A DNA stretch of 64,000 bases from Eutreptiella sp. 'Long Island Sound 2002' (lineage: Eukaryota > Euglenozoa > Euglenophyceae > Eutreptiales > Eutreptiaceae). Both the position numbers and the translations under genes were made by a program. The notes below the pieces were generated by a model, which had not been told where the DNA came from, searched no databases, and saw only the letters and a program-made list of their open reading frames with translations. The DNA lies in the NCBI GenBank assembly GCA_964036045.1, contig OZ038384.1, positions 52,471,632 to 52,535,631 on the forward strand. The letters are read 5' to 3'. This document shows, one piece after another, positions 53,681-64,000 of the stretch; the first letter of the stretch is position 1; each line of letters opens with the position of its first letter.

Positions 53681-54059
53681 TCCGTGCGCCTGCCTCCCCT
53701 TCTCCTCCCCCTTCCCGTCTCTCGTTTTTCTCGTCCTCTCTCTCCACCTTTCCTGACTCCTGTTCATGCTCTCCTTTTCGGTTCCTGCCGCCGCCGCTGC
53801 TCCTTCCTCACAGAGCCTCGGCCGCTCTCGCTTGACGATCTCCTGTGCCGCCCCGCTCCCGGTTGATCCTGACTGGCTGCGTTGCTTCCCCGGTTGTTCC
53901 CATCCGAGCTCCATGTGTTTGGCTGCATCACGTTCTTCTCTTTCTCCTCCCGCTTCGCGTCTTCTCTCCTTCTTGTCCTCCTCCATCCGTTCCTTGCTCT
54001 TGTTCTTGTTCTCCTCTCCGTGTCTCTCCGCCGCCATCTCCTTCTCCTTGTTTGTTGCC

Positions 54060-54975
54060 CCGGACGTTCCATTCCCGGGCCGCTTTGTACCCGGACGTTC
54101 CAGTCCGGGTGCGTTGCGTTCCCGGATGTTCCAGTCCGCGGCACCGGGTGCACCCCCGGACGATCCAGTCCGGGGGTTTGGGCCTTGCTCCTGTCCGCCC
54201 CGGATGCTCCAATCCGGGGCGTCTTTTTGCCGTATCCTCTCCGTTCCCTCGGATGTTCCAGTCCGTGGCCCCGGGTTCCCCCCCGGACGATCCAGTCCGG
54301 GGGCTTGTGCCGTGCTCCACTCCGCCCCGGATGCTCCATTCCGGGGCGTCTTTTTGTCGTATTCTCTCCATTGCCTCGGACGCTCCAGTCCGTGGCACCG
54401 GGTTCTCCCCCGGACGATCCAGTCCGGGGGCTTGGGCCGTGCTCCACTCCGCCCCGGATGCTCCAATCCGGGGCGTCTTTGTGTCGTATTCTCTCCGTTG
54501 CCTCGGACGCTCCAGTCCGTGGCACCGGGTTCAACCCCGGACGATCCAGTCCGGGGGCTAGTGCCCTGCTTCATTCCGCACCGGATGCTCCAATCCCGGG
54601 CGTCTTTTTATGGTATTCTCTCCTTTGCCTCGGATGCTCCAGTCCGTGGCACCTGGTTCACCCCCGGACGATCCAGTCCGGGGGCTAGTGCCGTGCTTCA
54701 ATCCGCCCCGGATGCTTGAATCCGGGCCGTCTTTGGACCTTATTCTCTCCGTTGCCTCGGATGCTCCAGTCTGTGGCACCGGGTTCTCCCCCGGACGATC
54801 CAGTCCGGGGGCTTGAGCCGTGCTCCACTCCGCCCCGGATGCTCCAATCCGGGGCGTCTTTGAGACGTATTCTCTCTGTTGCCTCGGACGCTCCAGTCCG
54901 TGGCACCGGGTTCAACCCCGGACGATCCAGTCCGCGGGTCAGGCCGAGCTCCACTCCGCCCCGGATGCTCCGATC
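54060..54975. repeat. About 120-bp hairpin-rich tandem repeat
   Basis: Seven or so units of roughly 120 bp. Each unit holds three short inverted repeats: ccccggacgatccagtccgg, ccccggatgctccaatccgg and tcggacgctccagtccg. Each folds as a 5-7 bp stem around a short loop. Purely structural evidence; open frames on both strands are low-complexity. Confidence 0.85.
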
Positions 54976-55029
54976 CAGGGCGTCATGTATCTTACTCTCT
55001 TTGCTGTCTTCGGCTCACCTACCCCACAG

Positions 55030-57615
55030 CGCGCGCTCTTGCGAGCTGGCTTTGCGCGCTGTGGGGGCGGCACGAGGGCGCCCGGGGGGGGCGTCTCTTG
55101 CCTGGGTGTGGGGCGTCCGGGGTCGGGCGCTCTCCCACCCCCGACCACTCGTCCTTTCGGGCGTGTGGCCAGGGCCCGCTTCCCGCTGGCCGTGGGTGCG
55201 GTGTGCGGGCGTGGGGGCCCGACTGTCCTTGGCACCTTGTCCCGTGCCGCGGTTCGTCGTGTGTTGTGCGCGCTTCCCGGGTTCGCGGCACCCGGTGGCC
55301 GTTGTGGCTTGGCACCTGTCCTTTTGCCGTGGTTGTGGCCGGCGGCCTGCCCCTCTGGCGTGCCTCGTGGCCCCGCCTTGGTGCGCCGCTCCTCGTCCGG
55401 TCCGGTCGCTCTCGGTGCTCTGGTGGGCCTTCCTGTCGCCGTGGTGCCTTCCTGCATCCGGGGGGCTGTCGCCCACGGCTTTACTGGGTCGCTGCGCGGG
55501 GCACCTGGAGGCCGGCCGAGAACCGGGCTCATTGTGCCTGCCGCTGGCCCCTGCCGAGGCAAGGGCGCTGGGCGCGCTCCGCGTCGGACCCGTTCGGGGC
55601 CCCGCGATGGGGTTGTCCCTGGCGGGTCCCTCCCGCTCCGGTCTTGGGCTGCGTGCGCTGCGGGGGCTCGGCGTGTGTGGACCCGGTCACCGACGCATCC
55701 GGTTTCCCGTACCGTCCGTCTTTCAACGGGGGACTCGGCCGGTGCACCGGGGCTGTTTCGTGCGGACGCCAACACCGCCCCTTTCGGGTCGGAGGACGCC
55801 GCGCCGGGGTCCCGCGCGTGTGTGCGTGTGCATGCCCTGCTTGGCCGGGTCGGGCGGGCCGGTCTCCCGGGCGCGTTTTGGTGCGCCTCACCTTTCCTTT
55901 GGCCGTTCTTTGTGTGCTCTTTGCTTGTTCGGCCCCCTCCAGGCAGGGCCGCCCCGTTTGTGGTTGTTGTTGGGTTTTTTTTTTCTTTTCCCCTTTCCCC
56001 CCCTTGTTGCGCCCCCATTGTGTCCTGCTTTGCGTGTTTTCCGGCCCCGGATGCCTTTGGCCTTGGCGTCTTGTCGCCCCCCCCCCCTTTCTTTTTTCCC
56101 CCTCCCCCCCCCTCTGTGCGCCCCGTTGTCTCCTACGTTTCGTGTTTTCTGGCCTAGGGTGCCTTGGGCCTCGGCCTCTTGTTGCCCCCCCCCCCTCCCC
56201 CCCCCCTGTTTTTTTTTGTTTTGTATTTTTGCCCCCCCCCCCCCGGTTGTCTCTGGCGTTTCCTGCTTTCCGGCTGCCTTGGGCCTTTCCCCCCCCCCTT
56301 TTTTTCCCCTTCTTTTTTTTTGCCGGTTGTGCTTGCGGGGCTGGTTTGTGCGTCTTGGGCCGTCGGGTGTGCCCGCGTGTGCCTCGGTGGTGCTGTCCCT
56401 GTCGTAGCTCTGTGTGCGCTGGCTGGTGTTGTGTGGTGTTGGCTGTTGGGCCTGGCTGTCCTGTGCTGTCTCCCGGTGGGTCTTGGTGTCGTGCTTCGGT
56501 GGTGCTGTCCTTGTCTGGCCGCGTGGCTCGTCGTCCTGTGGTTCGGCGTGGTGTGTCTTGGTGTTCCGCTGCCCTGTGTTGTGTTATGTTGCGCTGTGCT
56601 GTCGTGTGGTGGTGTGCTGTCGTGCTCTGCTGTTTGTTTGCGTCGTTGCCTGTGCCCGTTGTTTGTTTCTTGCCGCTGCGCATCTGCTGTGTGTATTCTG
56701 GGGTGTCGTGCTGTGTGTTCCCTGTCTTCTCCGCCCTGTGCGGTGCTGTGCTGCGCTGTGCTGGTGCCCTTTCGTTGTGCTGTGCGCGTCGTCTGTGCTG
56801 TTCCTGGTGGCTGGTGTTGTTGGTTCCCGTTGTCGCTGCCTTTTGTTGGGGGTCTGCTGGTGGTTCTGGTTGCCCAGCGTTGTCGTTTGGTGGTGTGTGT
56901 CGGCTCTGGTGCCCGTGTCTGGTCTGACCGTCGCTCGGCGTCTTCCCTGTGGTGTCCTGCTCCCCTGTGGTGTGGCCTGTGGTGCGGGCTGCCGTGTGGT
57001 TCTGTGCTGTGGTGCCCTGTCTTCTTTTTTTGTTTTTCTTCCTGCCAGTGGCGCTGGTTTCCTGTTGTTCCCCGTTGGTTCTGGGCTCCGGGCCGGTTCC
57101 GGGTCGTTTCTGTTCCTGTGCTCTGCCTGTGCGGCGCTGTGCTGGTGTGCCTGCGTCGTTGCTCTCTGTTCGGTGCTCTTTTGCCCTGGCGGGGCTGGCT
57201 GGTGTTTTGTGTTGTTGCCTGTTGTGTTTGTGTGTTTGCCGTTGGGCCTGGCTGTCCTCTGGTGTCTCCTGGTGGGTCCTGGTGGCTCGTGGTGTCGTGT
57301 CTCGGTGGCGTGCTGTGGTGTGTCCCTCGGTGCTGTGCTGCGCCCTGTTGCTGCGCGTTGTGCCGCCTGGCGTTGCGTTGTTGTGCGCTGTGTTGTTTCG
57401 TTTTGCTCCGTTTTGTGCTGCCGCGCGCTGTGTTGTGTCCTGGGGCGCTGTCCGTCGTCTTGGGGTCCTGTGCCTTCTGGCGCCGTGTTTTGTCTTGTCC
57501 CCCCGCGCTGTGTGTGTTTTGCTGTGGTGTGTCGCTGCGTGGTGTTGTTCGCCGTTGTGCTTTGTGCCCTTTGCGCCCTGGGGTGTCGTGTTGTGCTCTT
57601 CCTGTTGTACCTACT
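55030..57615. repeat. GC-rich then GT-rich low-complexity stretch in retroposon b
   Basis: 55.03-56.33 kb is C/G-rich with long C runs (56.07-56.31 kb); 56.33-57.61 kb is rich in gtgttg and ctgtgctg words. In minus sense this is the CA-rich upstream region shared in style with copies a, c and d. The remaining 57.62-58.28 kb is more AT-rich and holds nothing recognised. Confidence 0.6.
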
Positions 57616-58294
57616 TGAAAAACCGCTGCAAAGATTCATGAAATATGTTTTTCTTCTTTTTTTGGATTTTGAAAATAAAAAAAAATTATACACGACCCAA
57701 CACACTCGCGTGCAGGAAGACCATGTACGCTGCAGTGTCTTACGTGCTACCCGTCGTTCTTGATGTTCTTGGCCTTGTACTTGTGCGTGGCGTCGTGGAG
57801 CGTGTTGGTGTCCATTGCTAAGGGTTGACCGCGTTCGCCCAGGGCCGCCGCCTGAGCTGCAGGGCAAGGGGAGTGATGGGCACGAGGGTGGGGAGGGAGG
57901 TGCATGGAGAAGAAGAAGAAAAAGGCGGCAGGGCGCGACGTGAGGGGTCGTGGCGAGTTATGAAAAATTTTCGTGTTTTACGCGCTGCTCGCGACGCGTT
58001 TTTCTTTGCGCCTATAGCGAGTTATACGACGGGAGGGACGGCGCTAGGGTCCTACGAGCGTTACGGTGCTTACGGCGTTAACCATTCACCTATTTCACTT
58101 CGAAAAGATTTTCCTCGCGTTTTTACGCGTTTCGCAGCGCACTTTTTTGCCTAAGCGATTTTTATGCTAATTAGCTTTATTTTCAGCTATTCAGAAAATT
58201 TTGTTGTCGTGTTTTACCTATCTTTTTATTTCGTTCTGCGACAGGACCCCAGCGCGCGCGACACCGCGACAAAGGTTTTGAAATACCGCTAGTG

Positions 58295-59174
58295 TATTCT
58301 TTGCACTATGGGCAGCAATGTTCCCCTGAGTGGGACAATGGTTCTGTACCTGCCGAAACTGCTGATCGGCAGAAGAAGAAAGAACATGGAAACAGCAACC
58401 TCCTTGCTGAGGAGGATTTCCTGCAGAAAATCGAGAGTCTTAACCTTGACCCCCGACTGAAAAAGCTGCTGCTAACCTATGAGGAGGTGTTCGGCGCCTT
58501 GCCGCCCCCCCTCTCTTGTAAAAAGCTGGTCCAGATGGACCTGAAACTGAAACCTGAATTTGAAAAGACGCGAGTGAAGCGCCGTCCCTATCCCGCTCCA
58601 CAGGAACAGGTGGAAGAAATCGAGCGCCAGATCCAGGAATGTATTGATGCTGGCCTCGTGGAGGAATATAAGAAGGGGGACTACCCCCATCACTGCAGTC
58701 CCACTTTCCTGGTTGCCAAACCAGGGTCGACTGCCCTACGGCTGGTTGTTGACTATGGTGAGGTCAACAAGAAAACCCAGAACCACTCAGGAAGTATTCC
58801 TAACATGGAAAATACCCTGGAGCGTATTGCCGAATGCAGGTACAAGACCAAAATGAACAAAAGCAGTGGTTTCTGGCAGGTAGACCTAACCGCCGCAGCT
58901 CAGGAGCTGCTGGCTTTTATAACCCTTAAGGGTCGTGTGTTTAAGTGGAAGGTCATGCCTTTCGGGGTGGCTAATGCCCCAGCGCTCTTCCAGGAGCTAA
59001 TGAACAAAACTTTGTACATACTGAGGCGCAGACCTCTAGTACAGGAGTTGGTTTCTCGGGGTGCAGAAATGGAGGCCCACATCGACGACGTGTGTTTGGG
59101 TACTAATACCCAAGAGGACCATGTCCTTCTCCTCCCTGAATTTTTAATTTTTTGTCAAGAAAACCATCTCCGAA
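58295..59174 (+). pseudogene. Pol of gypsy A', part 2 (reverse transcriptase)
   Basis: Continues from retroposon b to LTR element D. It covers the RT palm with PHHCSPTFLVA, the GVANAPALFQE block and a HIDD box at 59078-59089, as in A. The first catalytic Asp (KMDK in A) is Asn here (KMNK, codon 58856-58858), which should inactivate the enzyme even without the insertions. Confidence 0.87.
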
Positions 59175-59642
59175 TTGTAATAGGATTTATCAGTTTGTGT
59201 TTTAGTGGTCATTTCTGATTTTTTAATTATCTTTTTGTTGTATTTATTCTGCCCTGAGCGACTCTGCCGAGGTCGCGGGAGCGACAGATTTACATTTAGA
59301 TTAGTTTTGCTGGCGATTTCATGTATTGAGAATCGTTTACTGATTTCTCGAATTTTCTTTCTGAGTGTCTCTATTTTTGATAGGGATGTAACAGCTTGTT
59401 TTTTGAACCAGCTACTGCTGGTTGACTTGGTTGGACTCTGGGGGACATGAGCGCCACCGTGTTGCAGTATTGATTTGGCGTGCTGATGATGCTGCGTGTG
59501 TTCGTGTTTATCTTGGCCATGGTTTTTTTTTGGGGATTTTCGTAAACTGGTACTGGGGAAAAATATTTGTGGCTGGCGAGTCCCAAAAACATCCTGAGGA
59601 GTTATTATCAAATGAAACCAAATTATTACTGGTTTTATTACA
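59175..59642 (+). repeat. 5' LTR of element D (468 bp)
   Basis: TGTAATA at the start and TATTACA at the end form a 7-bp inverted terminal pair. No obvious TGG-type primer site follows (next bases gttcaaaaaactttc), so its priming tRNA is unclear. Confidence 0.9.
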
Positions 59643-61336
59643 GTTCAAAAAACTTTCTGTTCTGACCGGCTTGAGCAACGACCGAGTTCTGGAGTTCTGA
59701 GTTCAACCAGCGGAAAAGCTGCATTCGTAACAAGCTGGATTTTTCATTTTTTCCTCCTCTCTTCGCAGTACGTGGGGATTCACTACGAGGTGAAGCTGTT
59801 CCGCAACGCTACCTCCGCTCTGTTGCCGATTTCGAGGACAAGGCCCTTTCGTTGGATGATTTCTGGGCAGGCATTCCTTGCAGATACGGGGCCAGTTTTT
59901 CAAGGACAACAAGATCAGTGACGGCCAGAAGCTTCGTGGAGAACGGCGTTCGCCGGCGGCTTTGGGGAGGCCCAATGGAGGGCCATCCCCTTCGAGTTGA
60001 AGCCTCGTTGTGGCAAACAACTTCAAAGCAGTGTTCGTACTCGGATTAAAGTCCAGTGTGTATACGTGCGTTCGAGCGTGCGTGCGTTTGGGCTCAGCGG
60101 CATTGGACAGCTCTGTTTGAGAGCTTGATTGGTTTGATTGGTGCTCTGACGGCGGCGAGGCCGCGGTGTTTCACGGCAGTGAGGCCGTGTTGCTTATATT
60201 TCAACTTGTTTATTTTTGGCGGCAGTGAGACCACAGTTTTGGTTTTTTCTTGCATGCAGACACAGTGCTGGTACTACGTACACCAGTACTGGTGCGGTGC
60301 TGACGAGCCCCGCACACGTGTGTATGTGTACTTTATACTCTCAGTTTTACTTGTATATTTATATTACTTTTTTGTTTTTTGGCAGACTTGACGCTGGCTG
60401 TTTTGTGGTGCTCATGAGCACCAGAGTTGGTCTGTTTTTGCTGGTTGTTGTTGGTGTTCGACAAGCCAGTGTCTTTTTTCTTACGTTCCCTGTTTGTCTG
60501 CAGACAGTGGTGTGGCAGTGTTTGCCCTGTCTTGAATCTACGTGATCAATTGATGCATCTAAGTGAAAATTGGGTCAGACGTTAACGGGAGCTCACAGCT
60601 TGAATTCAGATTTTTTGCAGTGTGTTTTGCTTATGCATATATGGCTTTGTCTTTGTTTCTGCTATCTCTCTATAGATGTAGCGCTGTGGTAGTGAGCCTA
60701 TGTCCAGTGGATCAGGATTTTGGGTTGAGCACTCAGATTGGAATTGGGATTTTTTTTTTCATATGACAAAGTAAGCGACCGAATCACTTCTATTCCACCA
60801 CACCACGTTGACAGCTACGCCCACAGTGACTTGCTGTATGTCCAGACTACCCCATTCTCACATTGTAGTAGATATCATGTCACTGAGGTAGTCCCGTTGT
60901 CAGTAGTTCCATGTTTTGCAGTGTTGTGGCGTTTTCTCTTTGTTCACAGCTACAGTTCACAGTGATACAGTGTTAGCCATAAAGTTATGTGTATCAGGTA
61001 CACAGCGACAGCCAACTGTGTGTGGGTGGTATTTCTGTTTTAAACCGCGGGCCTGAGCCCAATACATTTTCACACATTTCTACACGAGTTACATGCTGGG
61101 TGGGCCCGGGGAGTTCTTAGTTGACCGTAGATGCACTTGTTGGTGTGTGCACGTTTGGTTGTGTGTTGTGCACCAGCTGTGGCTCACATGCACTGCACTG
61201 AGATATGCACAGTTTGGGACAGCACAGTGTGTTGTCGGGTATCACAGTGTCTACACATGTCACAAACTGCAAATCCTCTTAGGTTTGTATCAGCGACAAC
61301 ATATGTGGGACAGTATGTTGTAGCTTAGAGGGGGAG

Positions 61337-61803
61337 TGTAATAGGATTTATCAGTTTGTGTTTTAGTGGTCATTTCTGATTTTTTAATTCTCTTTTTGTT
61401 GTATTTATTCTGCCCTGAGCGACTCTGCCGAGGTCGCGGGAGCGACAGATTGACATTTAGATTAGTTTTGCTGGCGATTTCATGTATTGAGAATCGTTTA
61501 CTGATTTCTCGAATTTTCTTTCTGAGTGTCTCTATTTTTGATAGGGATGTAACAGCTTGTTTTTTGAACCAGCTACTGCTGGTTGACTTGGTTGCACTCT
61601 GGGGGACATGATCGCCACCGTGTTGCAGTATTGATTTGGCGTGCTGATGATGCTGCGTGTGTTCGTGTTTATCTTGGCCATGGTTTATTTTTGGGGATTT
61701 TCGTAAACTGGTACTGGGGAAAAATATTTGTGGCTGGCGAGTCCCAAAAACATCCTGAGGAGTTATTATCAAATGAAACCAAAGTATTACTAGTTTTATT
61801 ACA
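61337..61803 (+). repeat. 3' LTR of element D (467 bp)
   Basis: Near-identical to 59175-59642, followed by the target duplication CGAAT and the resumed pol sequence of A'. Confidence 0.9.
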
Positions 61804-61808
61804 CGAAT

Positions 61809-63420
61809 CTGACTCGAAAAAGGTGAGTTTATGAAAGAGGAGATGGAATAGTTGGGTTTCGACGTGGGGTATGGCTGGTGGAAACCAGCCGCGTCTAAGA
61901 TGCAGCCCCTACAGGACATGCAGATTCGCGATGACCGTAAGAAGGGTCTACACGACGTGAGGAGTTTTGTGGGCGCCTGTAACTTCTACAGGCTTCACAT
62001 CCACAATTTTACCTCATCCTCTGCCCCCCTCACTGACCTAATCAAGAAAACTACTCCCTGGAGGTGGACCGCCAGAGAGGAGGAGTGTTTCCAGGAGTTG
62101 AAGAAGAAAATTGCCTCTTCCAACTGCCTGGGAGTACCCCGCCCTAAGGGCGAGATAGTCCTGATCACTGATGCCATTGATGTAGGGGGGGGTGGAACAA
62201 TGTACCAATGGCAGAAGCTTAAACCAGCTGAACTAACCCACTGCCATTATCGTACTAGTGGACTGAACCGTGATGGTGCCTTGAAACATGACTATCCTAC
62301 CAGTGAGTGGCGGCTGGTGCCACTAGGACACCAGAATTGGAAATGGAACCAAGCGCGTTCCAATTACAGCACCTATGACCAGGAACTCCTGGCCGGAACT
62401 CCTGGGATCTAACCCTATTGTCTGGCTCTGTGACCAGGAATCTGTGCAGCCTTTTCAGAAAAGCCCCCCACCAGAGAAAGCAAAACTAAAGCGGTGGTGG
62501 ACTTACCTGAGCCAGTTCAGGCTGACAGTTCATCATATCCCCGGTATAAAAAATGAACTGTTTGACTATATATCGTGCAATAACTTCGATGCGCTTATAG
62601 GTGAGAGCTCTGAGGCGCTCGCCGAAGTGGCTTTCCAGCGTATGGATGTCCAACTTGACTTGTCCATGCGCACTGCTGGAATCCTGGAGGGTTGGAGCCA
62701 GACCGACTATCAGTCAGAGTATAAAGAAAATCTCCAAACCCTCAGCACTGGTCTCGAACCCCGTGTCATCGACGGGCACCAGTGGTATAAAAACACCAGT
62801 ACCTCTTCTACGAGGACCGTATTGTTGTGCCTGAGGCACGACTGGATGGGTGCCTACAGTGGTTCCATCTCAGTTCTGGTCACACTGGCGCTAATCGCTC
62901 AGTGGACTTCTTCCGTGAATGTTTCTACTCTAGTCTAACCCTCACTGAACTGAGGTCTCGTATGCAGACCATTGTGGATGCTTGTGGCTGTCATACCAGC
63001 AAGCAGAGCGACAGTAGGGATAGGGGACTGATTTCCAGCTTACCCATACCCTATTGTGCTAACTGTCTTCTCTATGTGGATTTCATCCACGGCCTACCAC
63101 GCTTCGGCGGCTATGATAGTTGCCTAGTGGTTCACCTGTGGCCTATCTTGCTTCACCCGTGTGTTCCCTTGCAATAAGAAAATCACAGGTGAGCAGACTG
63201 TGAAAATGTTGGTCCAACAATGGTTCGAACCCTATGGGGCACCTAAGCAGGTGCACTCTGATGAAGATGTACGCATCCGCAGTGACACTGGGTGGTACAA
63301 ACGAGTGCTAAATGCCCTCAACGTGGAGGTAACCACAGGTGTGCCCTATACCAACACGTCTAATCCTCTTTGTGAGAGACAGAACCGTGTGGTTGAGCAA
63401 AACCTAAGAATCCTGATGAA
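61809..63420 (+). pseudogene. Pol of gypsy A', part 3 (RT end, RNase H, integrase start)
   Basis: Colinear with 25.74-27.37 kb of A. Breaks: TAG near 61848 where A has TAT, a deletion of about 24 bp near 62397, and frameshifts near 62790 and 63131. RNase H starts at ITDAIDVG (A has TDAS). The integrase zinc-region and first two acidic positions are still readable. Cut by retroposon c after the codons for RILMK. Confidence 0.87.
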
Positions 63421-64000
63421 GGTAGGTAGGTAGGTAGGTGCACTCGGTCGTGGAGAGGCGCCCCATGGTTCCCCCTGGCGTCGCCCCTGTGACGAACAGG
63501 AAGAGGCTCCGCGCGTGAAGAGGGGAGGCGGCTTACATCCCGCTAGACCTGACTGTTGGCCCCCAACAAAGCGGCCCCGGGCTACACCGGGAGGGCTGAT
63601 CGCCGCCAGCGTGACGTGCTTGTCTCGCCGGGAGGGTGGGCCCCCGTGCTTGCGCACGTCCCCTCCTTTGGGCGGAACCCTAGGGGTTCACCGGACTTCC
63701 TGGCGTACCCCGTTCCCAAGGCATGCATGCATGTTCTTGGTACTAGGGTTCCGAGGCGCTTGGGTGTCGCACGCTCCGCCTCGAGTCCCAAAGCAGCGCA
63801 GGCCTTAGGATGCAGCCTTACCCCCGGTCTCCGGATCTCGTTTGGCCGGGTCACCTGCATGGCACGGGCTGCCTCAGTGCCCGGGCTGTGGGCACTGGGT
63901 TTCCTACTGTTGGCTTGCGTTTGGGGTTGGGTCCGGGTTGCGGTTGGTCGTGGGTTTTGTTTACCCCTGCCCGTTGTGGCTGGGGTCTTGGGTGGGTGTG
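63421..64000 (-). mobile_element. Tailed retroposon copy c (3' part, window edge)
   Basis: Begins with gtaggtaggtaggtagg, that is a (CTAC)n 3' tail on the minus strand, inserted in the integrase coding region. The 3' block shares CAGGTGACCCGG, CCGCCCAAAGGAGGGGAC and CCACCCTCCC with copy d and CCGCTTTG(T)GGGGGC with copy a. Upstream, toward 64000, it becomes GT-rich (CA-rich in minus sense) like the other copies. It continues beyond the window. Confidence 0.6.

Larger units (their letters stand above)
51315..58282 (-). mobile_element. Tailed retroposon copy b (6968 bp)
   Basis: Flanked by a 12-bp duplication ATACCGCTAGTG (51303-51314 and 58283-58294); the same pol site without insertion is seen in A (24842-24853 with two base changes). 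The left end carries gtaagtaagtaagtaag, which on the minus strand is a (TTAC)n 3' tail. Long variable-length duplications and a simple-repeat tail point to target-primed reverse transcription. Inside are several minisatellites and GC-rich or CA-rich (minus sense) stretches. All long open frames are low-complexity and none shows RT, endonuclease or RNase H motifs, so it is presumably moved by another element. Confidence 0.75.
59175..61803 (+). mobile_element. Non-autonomous LTR element D
   Basis: 2629 bp with LTRs 59175-59642 and 61337-61803 (TGTAATAGG to TTTTATTACA), flanked by the 5-bp duplication CGAAT (59170-59174 and 61804-61808). The polypurine tract gagggggag (61328-61336) sets the plus orientation. 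The 1.7-kb interior has only short frames and no gag or pol motif, so it is a LARD/TRIM-like element. The LTRs differ at about seven positions by eye. Confidence 0.9.
46877..64000 (+). mobile_element. Ty3/gypsy retrotransposon A', degenerate, with three nested insertions
   Basis: Second copy of family A. The 5' LTR and internal region are colinear with A; the window ends before the 3' LTR. Its gag carries several stops, and its pol is broken by retroposon b, LTR element D and retroposon c, plus point changes. Without insertions it still preserves the order and the TAG between gag and pol. Confidence 0.9.

Noticed and set aside
52296-57763. Frames of 230-680 codons in retroposon b (C-, L-, S- and P-rich or R- and T-rich)
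   Set aside because: They arise from GC-biased, repetitive DNA, overlap each other on both strands, and contain no recognisable domain or catalytic motif.
57757-57822. A 22-codon minus-strand frame ending KAKNIKNDG as a gene fragment
   Set aside because: It is short, lacks an identifiable family, and sits in the low-complexity retroposon.

Overview
This is a repeat-saturated stretch of a large eukaryotic nuclear genome. No ordinary host gene is visible. Nearly all recognisable sequence belongs to transposable elements and the satellites they carry or have inserted into: Ty3/gypsy LTR retrotransposons with chromodomains, a PIF/Harbinger-type DNA transposon in two copies, non-autonomous LTR elements, a Ty1/copia relic, and non-LTR-type retroposons with (CTAC)n or (TTAC)n tails. 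The lineage cannot be fixed from this alone. A protist or alga with a large genome (for example a dinoflagellate or a green/streptophyte alga) is my guess.

Layout. 1-3024: two minus-strand fragments of gypsy family A, out of order, separated by a tailed retroposon (copy a). 3025-12186: a 65-bp minisatellite split by Harbinger copy 1 (5141-10007). 12187-14450: a related 60-bp minisatellite in the opposite orientation, forming a head-to-head palindrome, then the 3' end of a second tailed retroposon (copy d, to 15029). 15066-42355: gypsy A with 703-bp LTRs. Its gag is split by Harbinger copy 2 (16139-21487) and its 3' LTR by gypsy B (31025-41802, 534-bp LTRs, target duplication GACCC). B looks intact. 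43201-45439: small LTR element C (minus strand). About 46140-46840: broken copia reverse transcriptase. 46877-64000: second copy of gypsy A (A'), its pol interrupted by retroposon b (51315-58282, 12-bp target duplication), by non-autonomous LTR element D (59175-61803, target duplication CGAAT) and by retroposon c (63421 to the window end).

The most notable points: (1) in both gypsy families gag and pol are in one frame separated by a single TAG followed by GGG, which suggests stop-codon readthrough, and in B a hairpin whose loop can pair with the bases just after the stop forms a potential pseudoknot; (2) both families carry a Dam-like adenine-methyltransferase-type domain with an NPPF motif between protease and reverse transcriptase; (3) the Harbinger element carries a RING-finger protein with a Tudor-like C-terminus as its second gene, subterminal 10-bp satellites and telomere-like repeats; (4) the tailed retroposons share a 3' end, carry CA-rich or hairpin-forming minisatellites, and encode no visible reverse transcriptase.

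The elements are high-identity copies (LTR pairs about 98-99% identical by eye), so the stack looks recent. The insertion order is readable from the nesting: A before Harbinger 2 and B; A' before b, c and D.
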